Origin: Chloroflexota bacterium
GTDB lineage: Bacteria > Chloroflexota > UBA6077
Assembly: GCA_023380955.1 (NCBI GenBank)
Contig: JAMCTB010000194.1
Coordinates: forward strand, 1-15,351
Reading direction: 5' to 3'
Length of the DNA: 15,351 nt
Under the pieces are notes generated by a model. It searched no databases. It was given only the letters and a program-made list of their open reading frames with translations, and was not told the origin of the DNA. Within the stretch, counting starts at the first letter, position 1, and every line of letters begins with the position of its first letter. Of the stretch, positions 1-5,857 are shown piece after piece. The position numbers and the translations under genes are program-made.

Positions 1-129
1 GGCAGGCCGCCGTCGACGGAGGCATTCTTCGTCAGGGCCGCGGCTGTCTTCGCGCTCGGGCAGATAATTTGGCGCAACGTGTTCAAACCGGCCATCGAGG
101 CGCGCGCCGCGGCCGCAGGGAACGGCTAG
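1..129 (+). CDS. C-terminal end of an unknown protein (5' end outside window)
   Basis: An open frame enters from the left edge and stops at the TAG at 127-129, giving 42 residues. The visible part has one moderately hydrophobic stretch (AFFVRAAAVFALGQIIW) followed by an Ala/Arg-rich, probably helical tail, so it could be the end of a small membrane protein. It lies on the same strand as the lysis-like genes at 681-1146 and may be the last gene of a unit extending leftward. The family is not recognisable from this much sequence. Third codon positions are GC-rich, as in the neighbouring real genes. Confidence 0.5.
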   Translation, partial: GRPPSTEAFFVRAAAVFALGQIIWRNVFKPAIEARAAAAGNG

Positions 130-209
130 CGCCAGGTATCAATTGACCTAGAGCCCAAAACAGGGACCTAGAATCGCCTTGTAGAGAGCCGTCTCGACGG
201 CAGAATGGG

Positions 210-536
210 CTATGGCAGGTGTCTCCACGTCCTTCGGCTGACAATATCGCGAATGTGCCCGGCGGTTACGCCGTGTTGGCGGGCCAGCACGGCCGCAGGG
301 ATACCGCTCGCCCTATCCGCCCGGATCTGGCCTACTTCGATCGCCGTCAGACTGGCGGCCGGGTGGGTCTCTCCCTGTGGTCGCCTCTCGGGGTGCGTAT
401 AGTTGCCGTTGCACTCCCCGAAGGAAGGGCTGAAACGACCTTTGGCCCTCATGTCAGCCATGTTGTCGGCGTGAGTGCCAAGGAAGAGGTGATCCGGCCG
501 GACACAGCTTCTGACGTCGCACCTGTGAAGAACGTC
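210..536 (-). pseudogene. Truncated HNH homing-type endonuclease (C-terminal half)
   Basis: Read on the minus strand, the frame ending at 210-212 carries a clear HNH-family signature, HRCD-x3-C-x2-PDHLFLGT-x2-DN-x2-DM-x3-GR. It is followed by a linker and a C-terminal helix-turn-helix (LTAIEVGQIRADRASG, then HGVTAGHIRDIVSRRTWRHL), the arrangement usual in phage-borne HNH enzymes. The N-terminal half, with the first conserved histidine, is missing: upstream of about 536 the frame turns into antisense of a recombinase fragment. No start codon with a ribosome site precedes the conserved part. In life such proteins nick or cut DNA and spread as homing elements; this copy is probably dead. The family call is good; the exact broken end is approximate. 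Confidence 0.7.
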
Positions 537-644
537 AAGGCCGTCCAGCGGCATTTGGGCCACGCCAGCCTGCAGTCGACGGCCATTTACACCCAGCTGA
601 CGGACGAACACGCACGACAGCTGATCGCCGGCGCCAAGTTCTAG
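525..644 (+). pseudogene. C-terminal remnant of a second tyrosine recombinase
   Basis: The last 39 codons of this frame encode a typical integrase/Xer C-terminus: VKAVQRHLGHASLQSTAIYTQ contains the conserved LGH histidine and the Y of the nucleophile motif, followed by the usual LTDEHARQLI helix and a TAG stop at 642-644. Nothing upstream in the frame looks like a recombinase; it becomes antisense of the HNH remnant at about 525-536. The catalytic Arg and the N-terminal DNA-binding domain are therefore missing. It differs clearly from the intact integrase at 14015 (LGHANIGITADTYGHL there), so it is the trace of another mobile element or an earlier integration event, not a local duplication. 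Low risk of being a chance match. Confidence 0.7.
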
Positions 645-680
645 CGTATGGACGACAACGTGACACGGAGGACACTGAAG

Positions 681-941
681 ATGCTGCACCCGCCAGCGCC
701 CAAGACGACGGAAGAGCGGATTGTCGAGATCTACGCCTGCCTGCAGATCATCAAAGGCCAGCTCGCGGCGATCGAGACGAAGCTCGACAACATCTGCGAC
801 AACTGCGAGGTGGAGGAGAACCGACTTAAGGCCCTCGAGGAGTGGCGGACATCTGTGAGGGGTGGGCTCAAGGTGCTGGGCGTGATCGCGGGCGCGGCCG
901 GGGTCGTGGGCGGCCTGGTGGTGAAGGTTTTCAACCCCTAG
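681..941 (+). CDS. Small coiled-coil protein with C-terminal membrane segment, XhlA/holin-like
   Basis: This 86-residue protein has an N-terminal helical, charged region (about 10-58, heptad-like EERIVEIYACLQIIKGQLAA then IETKLDNICD) and a Gly/Ala/Val-rich transmembrane helix at about 62-80, ending in KVFNP. That layout is typical of the XhlA family of phage/PBSX-type lysis accessory proteins, which work with a holin to damage the membrane. I chose the ATG at 681 because GGAGG lies nine bases upstream; an in-frame ATG at 648 lacks a ribosome site and overlaps the recombinase remnant region. The next gene begins 13 bases downstream with its own strong site. Assignment rests on architecture, so XhlA-like is probable rather than certain. 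Confidence 0.6.
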   Translation: MLHPPAPKTTEERIVEIYACLQIIKGQLAAIETKLDNICDNCEVEENRLKALEEWRTSVRGGLKVLGVIAGAAGVVGGLVVKVFNP

Positions 942-954
942 ATAGGAGGTAGAC

Positions 955-1146
955 ATGGTTACGACCTTCCTCGGCGGTATCGCCAGCGGCGCCGGCTTCG
1001 CCCTCGGCGCCGGCGGCCTCAGCGCCTGGGCCAACCAGCGCCAGAAGAAGAAGAAAGCCGAGAAGAAGAACCCCGTCTGCCGAGCGAGACGGGGGGGTGG
1101 CCGGCGTCGAGGGCGCCGGAGGAGACGAGTCTCAGCCCATCCCTGA
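955..1146 (+). CDS. Small holin-like membrane protein with very basic tail
   Basis: The ATG at 955 follows TAGGAGGT by six bases, one of the best ribosome sites in the window. The 63-residue product starts with a Gly/Ala-rich hydrophobic segment (about residues 4-25) and continues into a Lys run (KKKKAEKK) and an Arg-rich tail. A single helix plus a cationic cytoplasmic tail is common in small phage holins, and the gene directly follows an XhlA-like gene, so a role in lysis is the best guess. The Lys codons and the sequence after them double as a hairpin and pyrimidine tract on the other strand (see the terminator at 1071-1094). The 3' end overlaps the convergent gene ending at 1132 by 15 bases. 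No endolysin is visible nearby. Confidence 0.55.
   Translation: MVTTFLGGIASGAGFALGAGGLSAWANQRQKKKKAEKKNPVCRARRGGGRRRGRRRRRVSAHP
1071..1094 (-). terminator. Probable terminator of the leftward early operon, inside a convergent gene
   Basis: A perfect 8-bp stem, CCCCGTCT (1071-1078) and AGACGGGG (1087-1094), encloses an 8-base loop. Read leftward, it comes about 40 bases after the stop of the last minus-strand gene (1132) and is followed by TTCTTCTTCTCGGC then TTTCTTCTTCTTC, a pyrimidine/U-rich tract. That order fits an intrinsic terminator for the minus strand. On the plus strand the hairpin is followed by GGGTGG, so it would not terminate there. The U-rich tract is the complement of the Lys codons of the holin-like gene. 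Confidence 0.5.
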
Positions 1147-1872
1147 CTCAGGGACCCCCGTCCGCCGGCGCCGTTTGTACTCGCGGTCGTAGCGTCGTTG
1201 TACCGCCGGCCGGCAGGCCGGGCAATATCTCTCGCGGTGGCTCTCGGCCGTGAACGCCTGGCCGCACTCGGGACAGACGACCTCGCGCGGTCGGTGCAGG
1301 CTGGCCTGGACGGCGGCCGGGATCTGACCCCGCAGCCGCTCCCGGTCCACCGCCTCGGGGTGCTCGGCATAGTAGCGCCGCAGGCCGGCCGAAATCGCCT
1401 CTGGCGTAGATTTGTCCAAGCCAGCCAGGTTGCGCTGGCGGCGCCGCTCAGCCCTGGCCGGGTCGCCCGCGAACGCCTCGCTCCGGTGCTGGCTCGCCTC
1501 GGGACGCAGGCCCTGCTCGATGGCCGTCACCGCCTCCGCCTTGTCCTCGGCCCAGCGCTGGCGGTCCTCGCCCCAGTTGCGCAGCTTGCCCTGGGCGCGC
1601 AGGCGTTCGATGATCGGCGCCGTGGCCGCACGCAGGCGCTCGCGCATCGTCTCCGACACCAGCCGCGTCTGCCGGTTGAGCCCGGCCCATTCGCGGTAGT
1701 CATCGGCCTCCAGGCCGTGGGCCAGGCGGGCGTGCTGAGCCAGGCTATGGCAATATCGGCCACAGGCGTGGCACAGCAGTCGGCCATCCTCGTCGCGCTC
1801 GAGCCGGCCAACCTCGCCATAGGGTGAGGCCTCGACCAGGCTGGGGCAGGAGGGGCCACGCCGTCTAGTCAT
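1132..1872 (-). CDS. MucR/Ros-like zinc-finger protein with C-terminal zinc ribbon
   Basis: The 246-residue product has an N-terminal C2H2 finger at about 34-52 (C34, C37, H47, H52) followed by GLEADDYREWAGLN and LVSETMRERL. This is the pattern of MucR/Ros-type regulators found in many actinophage-like genomes (cysteine pair, LAQH, then HG-x-DDYR and a helix). A helical Arg/Glu-rich middle follows, then a four-cysteine zinc ribbon (C200, C203, C217, C220) and a basic tail ending KRRRR. The likely role is DNA binding, perhaps transcriptional control. The ATG at 1872 overlaps the stop of the upstream gene by eight bases and has GGGGGAG before it; a longer in-frame reading to 2034 would run through the neighbour and is rejected. 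It is the last gene of the leftward operon. Confidence 0.7.
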   Translation of the reverse strand: MTRRRGPSCPSLVEASPYGEVGRLERDEDGRLLCHACGRYCHSLAQHARLAHGLEADDYREWAGLNRQTRLVSETMRERLRAATAPIIERLRAQGKLRNWGEDRQRWAEDKAEAVTAIEQGLRPEASQHRSEAFAGDPARAERRRQRNLAGLDKSTPEAISAGLRRYYAEHPEAVDRERLRGQIPAAVQASLHRPREVVCPECGQAFTAESHRERYCPACRPAVQRRYDREYKRRRRTGVPESGMG

Positions 1873-2083
1873 CGGGCTCCCCCGATCCGCTCTGGTCCGG
1901 CCGGGCCGTCGTGCCGTAGACGACTCTACCGGTGTTGTCTTTGAGAACGATGTCCGCCGAGTAATGGGCGCCACACTTGTCGCAAACCAGGCCCTCGTCA
2001 CCCGGAACGAAGTGCCCGCAGTTGAGGCAGTCAAAGTTCACCCATAGATTTAGCCCGTCGAAATAGCCTTCTCGTTCAGCCAT
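1865..2083 (-). CDS. Small zinc-ribbon protein
   Basis: A 72-residue protein with two Cys pairs (C19-x2-C22 and C34-x2-C37) around a short beta-type stretch, followed by YSADIVLKDNTGRVVYGTT. It is a stand-alone treble-clef or ribbon-type zinc domain with an acidic tail. The C-terminal pattern (LVC-x2-C-x-A-x-YS) is shared with the gene at 2708-3091, so the two may be distant paralogues. The stop overlaps the start of the MucR-like gene, implying translational coupling. The ribosome site is weak (GGTAG before AAAATG). No enzyme motif is visible; a role in nucleic-acid or protein binding is only inferred. Confidence 0.65.
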   Translation of the reverse strand: MAEREGYFDGLNLWVNFDCLNCGHFVPGDEGLVCDKCGAHYSADIVLKDNTGRVVYGTTARPDQSGSGEPDD

Positions 2084-2100
2084 TTTCTACCAGCTCGCCG

Positions 2101-2265
2101 CTAGGGCAGTAGGGTCTGGGCCACAGTGGTGGCGCTCGCCGAGACGATCGCCAGCGCGGCCAGTGCCACCAGGCCGACGTCGCCGCTGCCGCTGGCCCAG
2201 GCCAGCCCCACGGCACAGACCGCCGCCACTCCCAGCGCGATCGCGACCCTCTGCCAGCGTTTCAC
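2101..2265 (-). CDS. Small two-helix membrane protein (GTG start)
   Basis: A 54-residue frame begins with GTG at 2265-2263 and ends with TAG at 2101-2103. After a short basic N-terminus (VKRWQR) it is almost entirely hydrophobic: about residues 7-24 and 29-48 can form two membrane helices joined by a Gly/Ser turn (SGSGD). Its start codon overlaps the stop of the upstream zinc-binding gene in the arrangement GTGA, which supports coupled translation. Pieces of GGAGG and CGGGGAA precede the start. The function is unknown; small membrane proteins of this type in phage early regions sometimes affect the host envelope. Confidence 0.55.
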   Translation of the reverse strand: MKRWQRVAIALGVAAVCAVGLAWASGSGDVGLVALAALAIVSASATTVAQTLLP

Positions 2266-2408
2266 TTCCCCGCCTGCCTCCTACATTCCGCCCCGCAATA
2301 GGCGCACCCACACTCGCTATCGTACCAGACTACGCTCCCCGCGGGGAGCCAGCGCCGGCAGACGGCGCAGTACTGCCCCGCGTGGAGCCGCGCGCGATAG
2401 ACGGCCAT
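2262..2408 (-). CDS. 48-residue cysteine-rich zinc-binding protein
   Basis: The ATG at 2408 shares its A with the TAA stop of the upstream membrane protein gene (TAATG), and its own stop overlaps the next start (GTGA). This tight packing, together with a clear cysteine pattern, marks a real gene despite its length. Cysteines fall at 14, 17, 33, 35, 38 and 42 (YCAVC then ECGCAYCGAEC), enough for one or two zinc sites. The rest is basic. It belongs to the run of small zinc-binding proteins in this operon. No specific family is recognised. Confidence 0.6.
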   Translation of the reverse strand: MAVYRARLHAGQYCAVCRRWLPAGSVVWYDSECGCAYCGAECRRQAGK

Positions 2409-2692
2409 TATCGGGGCCCTCCCCGCCCCGTTTTAGCTCTATCGCCACGGGTAAGATGGTCAATCTTCGCAAGGTTCCGCCCAGCGCGCACCAGGTTGTA
2501 TACCGCGTAGCAGAGATTGAAGACTGCCCAGATTTGAAAGAAGATGGTCGCGGCGTTCAACCAGCCTCTAGGCGGGGGCGCGAACGGCAGTGCTTGCCCG
2601 ATCAGCCAGGTGATAACAAGGCTGGCGACTGCGCCCCCAGCGATCACGGCCATACACTCCCTGTATTCGCTGAGCCACGTCTTGATCCTCAT
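2408..2692 (-). CDS. Small membrane protein, two helices
   Basis: A 94-residue protein with two hydrophobic segments, about 13-36 and 46-68, a Pro-rich turn between them (PFAPPPRG) and a basic C-terminal tail. The ATG at 2692 is preceded by GGGAGGA ten bases upstream, a strong site that fixes the start. The TAA stop shares one base with the ATG of the next gene. Topology suggests an inner-membrane protein with both ends on the same side. No conserved motif identifies it; it could influence the host envelope or superinfection, but this is a guess from location and topology only. Confidence 0.6.
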   Translation of the reverse strand: MRIKTWLSEYRECMAVIAGGAVASLVITWLIGQALPFAPPPRGWLNAATIFFQIWAVFNLCYAVYNLVRAGRNLAKIDHLTRGDRAKTGRGGPR

Positions 2693-2707
2693 TGCTGTTA
2701 TTCCTCC

Positions 2708-3091
2708 CTACACCGGCCGCGGCCGGCGCGGCCGCGGCAGCAACAATTGATTCTTGGCCAGCCGCTCCGGACCGGGCAGGGCCCTCACCCGGACCACTAG
2801 GTTCAGCGGATCCGTGCGATCGACATGCAGGCTGTAGGAGGCCTCGCACTGACCACAGACCAGCATCGCGCTCCCCGTGAGCACGGCGCCGGCGCCGCCG
2901 CACTCGCAGGAGACGAGCAGCCGCGGGATCACCGGCGGCCGCCCCTCCTCGCTGTGCAGGTTCAGAGTCATCTCGAGCGGCCGGTCGAGCTTCTCAAACT
3001 TGTACTCCCTGAGCAACTGAGCGAAGGCGAAGTCGACGAAGACGGGCGCCGGGCCCGCCGTCGACATCGGCTCTCCATTACCGTCTGTCAT
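2708..3091 (-). CDS. Zinc-ribbon protein with helical N-terminal part
   Basis: The 127-residue reading starts at the ATG at 3091, preceded by GAGGGGGAAGAA; a further in-frame ATG lies at 3067. The N-terminal half is mixed helix and strand (FVDFAFAQLLREYKFEKLDR), followed by a ribbon with cysteines 62, 64, 79 and 82 (SCECGG ... LVCGQC) and a YSLHV strand. The end is a basic PRPRRPRP tail. The ribbon resembles that of the 1865-2083 gene. The start overlaps the upstream gene by 14 bases. Function unknown; a nucleic-acid-binding early protein is plausible. Confidence 0.6.
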   Translation of the reverse strand: MTDGNGEPMSTAGPAPVFVDFAFAQLLREYKFEKLDRPLEMTLNLHSEEGRPPVIPRLLVSCECGGAGAVLTGSAMLVCGQCEASYSLHVDRTDPLNLVVRVRALPGPERLAKNQLLLPRPRRPRPV

Positions 3092-3302
3092 TTCTTCCCC
3101 CTCTACGCAGTCGCCTCCGGACAACGACGACCTCCTCGTCCCCGAAGCGGACCAGCATCGAGCCGTTGCGGCCGCAAATGCACGTCTTACCACCAGGCGT
3201 GAAGATCGCCTCGCAGCGCCGGCCCACCAGGTCGGAGCGCGTGCGGCCCTGCACCGGGTTGGTCTTGCTGGGAGCCGTGCCGAGGTAGACGTACTCGCGC
3301 AT
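3078..3302 (-). CDS. Small basic protein, hypothetical
   Basis: A 74-residue protein whose ATG at 3302 shares its A with the upstream TGA (TGATG), the usual coupling in this operon; a longer in-frame reading to 3491 would overlap the whole ASCH gene. It has three cysteines near its middle (RRCEAIF ... TCICGRNG), then a strand-rich stretch (SMLVRFGDEEVVVVRRRLRR) and a basic tail. The compact beta pattern could be an SH3-like fold, but this is not a firm call. No family recognised. Confidence 0.55.
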   Translation of the reverse strand: MREYVYLGTAPSKTNPVQGRTRSDLVGRRCEAIFTPGGKTCICGRNGSMLVRFGDEEVVVVRRRLRRGGRNDRR

Positions 3303-3628
3303 CAGGCCCACCGGATGGCCACGAGGTTGTTGGCGACCACCCAGCCGTACCCCGCCACGGCGACGATGGCGCCCAGGGGCAGCAAGGCATCTATTGGTTT
3401 GTTGTCCTTTCCCCACGGTGCCCACCCGGCCGGCAGTGCGCCAGCGCGCATCAGCGGTCCCGTCACCAGGTCCTGAATTGCGAACAGACACGCCTCATCG
3501 GGAAACCTCTTGCTGGCGTGGATGGCCACCAGCCCCCGGTACGACGTCGACCAGGACCGCGTCTCGATCCGCTTGGCGCCGATCGCCACGAGGCTGGCCC
3601 AGGGCTGGGTCAGAGAGAGCGCTTTCAC
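3302..3628 (-). CDS. ASCH-domain protein, apparently short
   Basis: The sequence after the GTG at 3628 (VKALSLTQPWASLVAIGAKR, then IETRSWSTSYRG) is a textbook ASCH domain start: the QPWA motif, GxKxxETR and the following W. ASCH domains are PUA-like folds linked to RNA binding or modified-nucleotide handling and are common in phages. The GTG start overlaps the upstream TGA (GTGA), which decides it over a longer frame to 3736. At 108 residues it is shorter than most phage relatives: after LPLGAIVAVA the family normally carries a longer segment with a GxYAW-type motif, but here GYGWVV follows at once and the protein ends at IRWA. It may have lost an internal piece. Confidence 0.75.
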   Translation of the reverse strand: MKALSLTQPWASLVAIGAKRIETRSWSTSYRGLVAIHASKRFPDEACLFAIQDLVTGPLMRAGALPAGWAPWGKDNKPIDALLPLGAIVAVAGYGWVVANNLVAIRWA

Positions 3629-3837
3629 GGCTGGGCCTTCTCTCTCCGCGATCGGTCGTGCCGGCGTTGGCACTCGGCGCAGCGCTTCCAGTAGAGCGAG
3701 TCGCCCGTCTCGAACTCGTCGCCGAGATACAGCCACTTGCCACAGAGGCTCCTACCGTCCGGCCCGATGTAGTGCAGCCTGCCGGCGCCGTCGATCCGGG
3801 CCCAGCCTTGGCCCCGGGCGGCCTTCTTGTCGGCCAT
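3625..3837 (-). CDS. Small Cys-containing protein with GRSLCGKW motif
   Basis: A 70-residue basic protein with a central HYIGPDGRSLCGKW motif (C32) and a later CxxC pair (C53, C56) before a basic tail. Small proteins with the same order (HY, RSLCG, then CxxC) are common in high-GC phages, where their role is unknown. C32 plus C53/C56 and a histidine could bind one zinc. Both ends are coupled: the ATG at 3837 shares a base with the stop of the DUF4406-like gene, and the TGA stop overlaps the GTG of the ASCH gene. No catalytic motif is visible. Confidence 0.6.
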   Translation of the reverse strand: MADKKAARGQGWARIDGAGRLHYIGPDGRSLCGKWLYLGDEFETGDSLYWKRCAECQRRHDRSRREKAQP

Positions 3838-4292
3838 CAGTTCATCCTCCCGGCGGCGCTCACCGCCGCCAATTTGGCCTCGATCTCCGCGTCCAGGGCG
3901 CGCTGCTCGACCCGCCAGCCGGCGAGCCAGTCCGTCAGCAGCTCGTTCATGACTCCGGGCGCGCTGTCCCAGTAGACGACGGGCAGGCAGACCCGGTCCG
4001 CCTCGAGCAGCTCGCGGCGCGTGCCCTCGGAGCGCATGGCCACGGGCTCGGGCACGCAGCAGACCACCAGGTCGCCACGCCGCAGCAGATCCAGCGCCGC
4101 CTCGAGCAACGTCTGTTCGGGTACGATTACCTCCAGGCCGCCCGTGTTGAGGTGAGGCACAATTACGGCGAAGCCCAGGCGCAGCAGGGCCACGCCCACT
4201 AGGTGGGCGTGCCGGACGTTGGCGGCGACGCGCTCTGGACGGTCGTCGCGGTAGGGGCCGCAGACATAGGCGACCGGTTTCGGTTCGGCCAT
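3837..4292 (-). CDS. DUF4406-like protein (nucleoside deoxyribosyltransferase-type fold)
   Basis: The protein (151 residues) opens with VAYVCGPYRDD, then RVAANVRHAHLVGVALLRLG and VPHLNT, and later LLRRGDLVVCCVPEP with a Ser-Glu-Gly-x-x-x-Glu segment. This order (GPY loop, helix with NVRxA, PHxNT, and a sxGxxxE helix) is that of DUF4406/nucleoside 2-deoxyribosyltransferase-like proteins, which occur in many phage genomes and are thought to act on nucleosides or nucleotides. The ATG at 4292 has GGAGGT nine bases upstream, which excludes the longer frame to 4439. It directly follows the replication initiator gene, so a link to nucleotide supply during replication is reasonable but unproven. Confidence 0.7.
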   Translation of the reverse strand: MAEPKPVAYVCGPYRDDRPERVAANVRHAHLVGVALLRLGFAVIVPHLNTGGLEVIVPEQTLLEAALDLLRRGDLVVCCVPEPVAMRSEGTRRELLEADRVCLPVVYWDSAPGVMNELLTDWLAGWRVEQRALDAEIEAKLAAVSAAGRMN

Positions 4293-4306
4293 TGGTTCTG
4301 GACCTC

Positions 4307-5155
4307 CTAGCCAGGTTGGAGAGCCTCCGGGGAGCGCTCCCAGGGCCGCGTTTCCAGCCAGCGGCGGGCGGACACGTGACTGCGTCCCAGCCGACCCGGT
4401 GGCTTCCGCGCCAGGGCCGCCGCCGCCGCGATCAGCCATTCGTCGAGCCCCGGCGGCCCGGCAGTTATGGCACGTTGCCAGGCCTCAAACTCTCGTTGTT
4501 CGGGCCCCTGGTGGCTCGGATAGAACGTCCTGAACTGTAAGTACTTGGGGGGGCGACTTTGCGGCGCCGCACTGTCTGTACTCATGTCTTTAATTCTCAT
4601 GTCTGTCATGTCTTTAATCTTCGCAGCTTCATTTTGAAGCTGCTGGCAGCTTACTTTTGAAGCTGCTGGATCCGGCAGCAGCTTCATTTCTAAGCTGCTG
4701 AGCAGCTTCATTTTGAAGCTGCTGCCGTTTTCATCCTCCTCCACCAGCAGCTCACTTTTGAAGCTGCTATCCTCTTCTGGAGGAGGCTCAGCCTCCGCCA
4801 GACCGTCGTCCGCCGCCGGCAAGGACAGCTGGGTGCCGGGCGCCGTGGCGCGCAGGCGGTAAACGTAGGTGCCGTGGGCCACCCGCCGCAGCCGCTCCAG
4901 CACCTGGTGCTCCAGCGCCAGGTGGAGGCCTCGCTGCACCGCCGCCCGGCTGAGGCCCGTCATCTGGCAGAGCAGCGTATCGCTCATCGGGCAGCAGTCG
5001 CGCCGCCAGCCGAGGGTCAACCGCAGCGCCGCCAACACGACCTTGATCTCGGCGCCCGTCATCCGCGGCAGGCCCTCGTCGAAGATCTCGTTGGGCACCT
5101 TGACGAAGCCCCGACCGTTGGCGATGCCGACGAACTTCCACTCCTCGTCAGCCAT
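4307..5155 (-). CDS. Phage replication initiator (lambda O-like), with origin inside the gene
   Basis: The 282-residue product begins with a winged-helix domain at about 15-105: GFVKVPNEIF, then MTGAEIKVVLAALRLTLGWRR and LCQMTGLSRAAVQRGLHLAL, the usual N-terminus of phage O-type initiators. An acidic linker follows (130-180), then a C-terminal part with FRTFYPSHQ, EFEAWQRAI and RRWLETRPW, resembling C-terminal domains of phage initiators that contact the helicase or its loader. The linker is encoded by five 22-bp iterons (4623-4768). I chose the ATG at 5155; GTG codons at 5170 and 5164 are possible, and AAGGGGG upstream does not decide. No helicase or loader gene is seen beside it, so it probably recruits host proteins. 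The initiator call is firm; the start is not. Confidence 0.8.
   Translation of the reverse strand: MADEEWKFVGIANGRGFVKVPNEIFDEGLPRMTGAEIKVVLAALRLTLGWRRDCCPMSDTLLCQMTGLSRAAVQRGLHLALEHQVLERLRRVAHGTYVYRLRATAPGTQLSLPAADDGLAEAEPPPEEDSSFKSELLVEEDENGSSFKMKLLSSLEMKLLPDPAASKVSCQQLQNEAAKIKDMTDMRIKDMSTDSAAPQSRPPKYLQFRTFYPSHQGPEQREFEAWQRAITAGPPGLDEWLIAAAAALARKPPGRLGRSHVSARRWLETRPWERSPEALQPG
4583..4622. repeat. AT-rich direct repeats beside the iterons (possible unwinding element)
   Basis: CATGTCTTTAAT occurs at 4583-4594 and 4607-4618, with a third partial copy, CATGTCTG, at 4598-4605. The stretch is much richer in A and T than the surrounding DNA and directly abuts the first iteron at 4623. In the initiator protein it encodes KDM repeats. 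Its place next to iterons suits a DNA-unwinding element. Confidence 0.5.
4623..4768. repeat. Five 22-bp palindromic iterons, probable replication origin
   Basis: Five copies of a 22-bp near-palindrome (arms GCAGCTTCA / TGAAGCTGC around TTT) lie at 4623-4644, 4646-4667, 4678-4699, 4702-4723 and 4747-4768. Copies at 4623 and 4702 are identical; the others differ by one to three bases. Start-to-start distances are 23, 32, 24 and 45, so the copies are translated in all three reading frames of the initiator gene (as SSFKMKLL, AASKVSC and QLQNEAA). Conservation at the DNA level regardless of frame indicates protein-binding sites. In lambda the iterons also lie inside the initiator gene O. Confidence 0.75.
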
Positions 5156-5212
5156 GGCCAGCACCGGCACCCCCTTGTAGTCGATGTAGTCGATCGGACA
5201 CCGCGGGCGACA

Positions 5213-5857
5213 CTAGGCCAGGGCCTCGGCGAGGACCGCGGCCGGCTCCTCGACGACGTCGGGCGACGGCTCCGGCGCTGATGACTCGGCGGCCGCCGTC
5301 TTGGCTCTGTTACGGTGATACCACTCGCGACTGTACCGCCGTTGGTGCTCGCGCGCCTCGTCGCTCGGGCCGTTCTTCTCGCTCGGCCCGGCAGCCGCCG
5401 GCGGCGCTTCTCCGGAACAGAGCTCGGCGACCGTCGCGTCGTGCTGCGCCTTGGCCAGCAGCAAGGCCGTCAGCGACGCCGCGCGCTGCTCCGCCAGTTG
5501 GCGCTCTCTGGCGACCGCGGTCCGCCAGTCTTCGTCGAGCACCGTGTACGTCCAGAGGGCGTGTTGATAGGCGGAGAGCGTTTCTTCCATCGGCGTCCGG
5601 GCCGGCCGCTGGTTGTCCGGCCGCGGCGAAGGCGCCGGCTTGCTCTCCGCCCCCCAGGGCTTCGGCGGCCGCGAGACGTCGACGACGTCGTCCGCCGCGC
5701 GAGTACTCGTTCTCGGGCTCACGTCAATTGCCTCCCCTTCCCAGCCGCAACGGATGCACACGGGCACTCGCTTGCGGAGATCTTCCAGATAGTGCTGGTA
5801 GATGACCGCGCCGTGGCAACCGGGCCGCGGGCAGGTCCCGATCATGCGAGTGGTCAT
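5213..5857 (-). CDS. Zinc-ribbon protein with long helical tail
   Basis: A 214-residue protein with an N-terminal ribbon (C9, C14, C34, C37; CPRPGC ... VCIRCGWEG) followed by a Pro/Ser-rich linker and helices at about 90-150. A YSREWYHRNR motif lies near 175, and the acidic tail is rich in Ala, Glu and Pro. The YxREWYxRNR pattern also occurs in phage proteins with HNH or zinc domains, but no HNH centre is present. The ATG at 5857 overlaps the previous stop (ATGA) and has GAGGGGGG seven bases upstream. It is the gene before the replication initiator in the operon. A DNA-binding role is likely but not shown. Confidence 0.6.
   Translation of the reverse strand: MTTRMIGTCPRPGCHGAVIYQHYLEDLRKRVPVCIRCGWEGEAIDVSPRTSTRAADDVVDVSRPPKPWGAESKPAPSPRPDNQRPARTPMEETLSAYQHALWTYTVLDEDWRTAVARERQLAEQRAASLTALLLAKAQHDATVAELCSGEAPPAAAGPSEKNGPSDEAREHQRRYSREWYHRNRAKTAAAESSAPEPSPDVVEEPAAVLAEALA

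Noticed and set aside
188..201. GCCGTC-TC-GACGGC as a terminator after the HNH remnant
   Set aside because: A two-base loop is too small for a hairpin, and no T-run follows; it may be a short chance palindrome.
210..1370. Long minus-strand open frame of 386 codons
   Set aside because: Only its last third (210 to about 536) has real homology, the HNH remnant. The rest is antisense to the recombinase remnant and the lysis-like genes.
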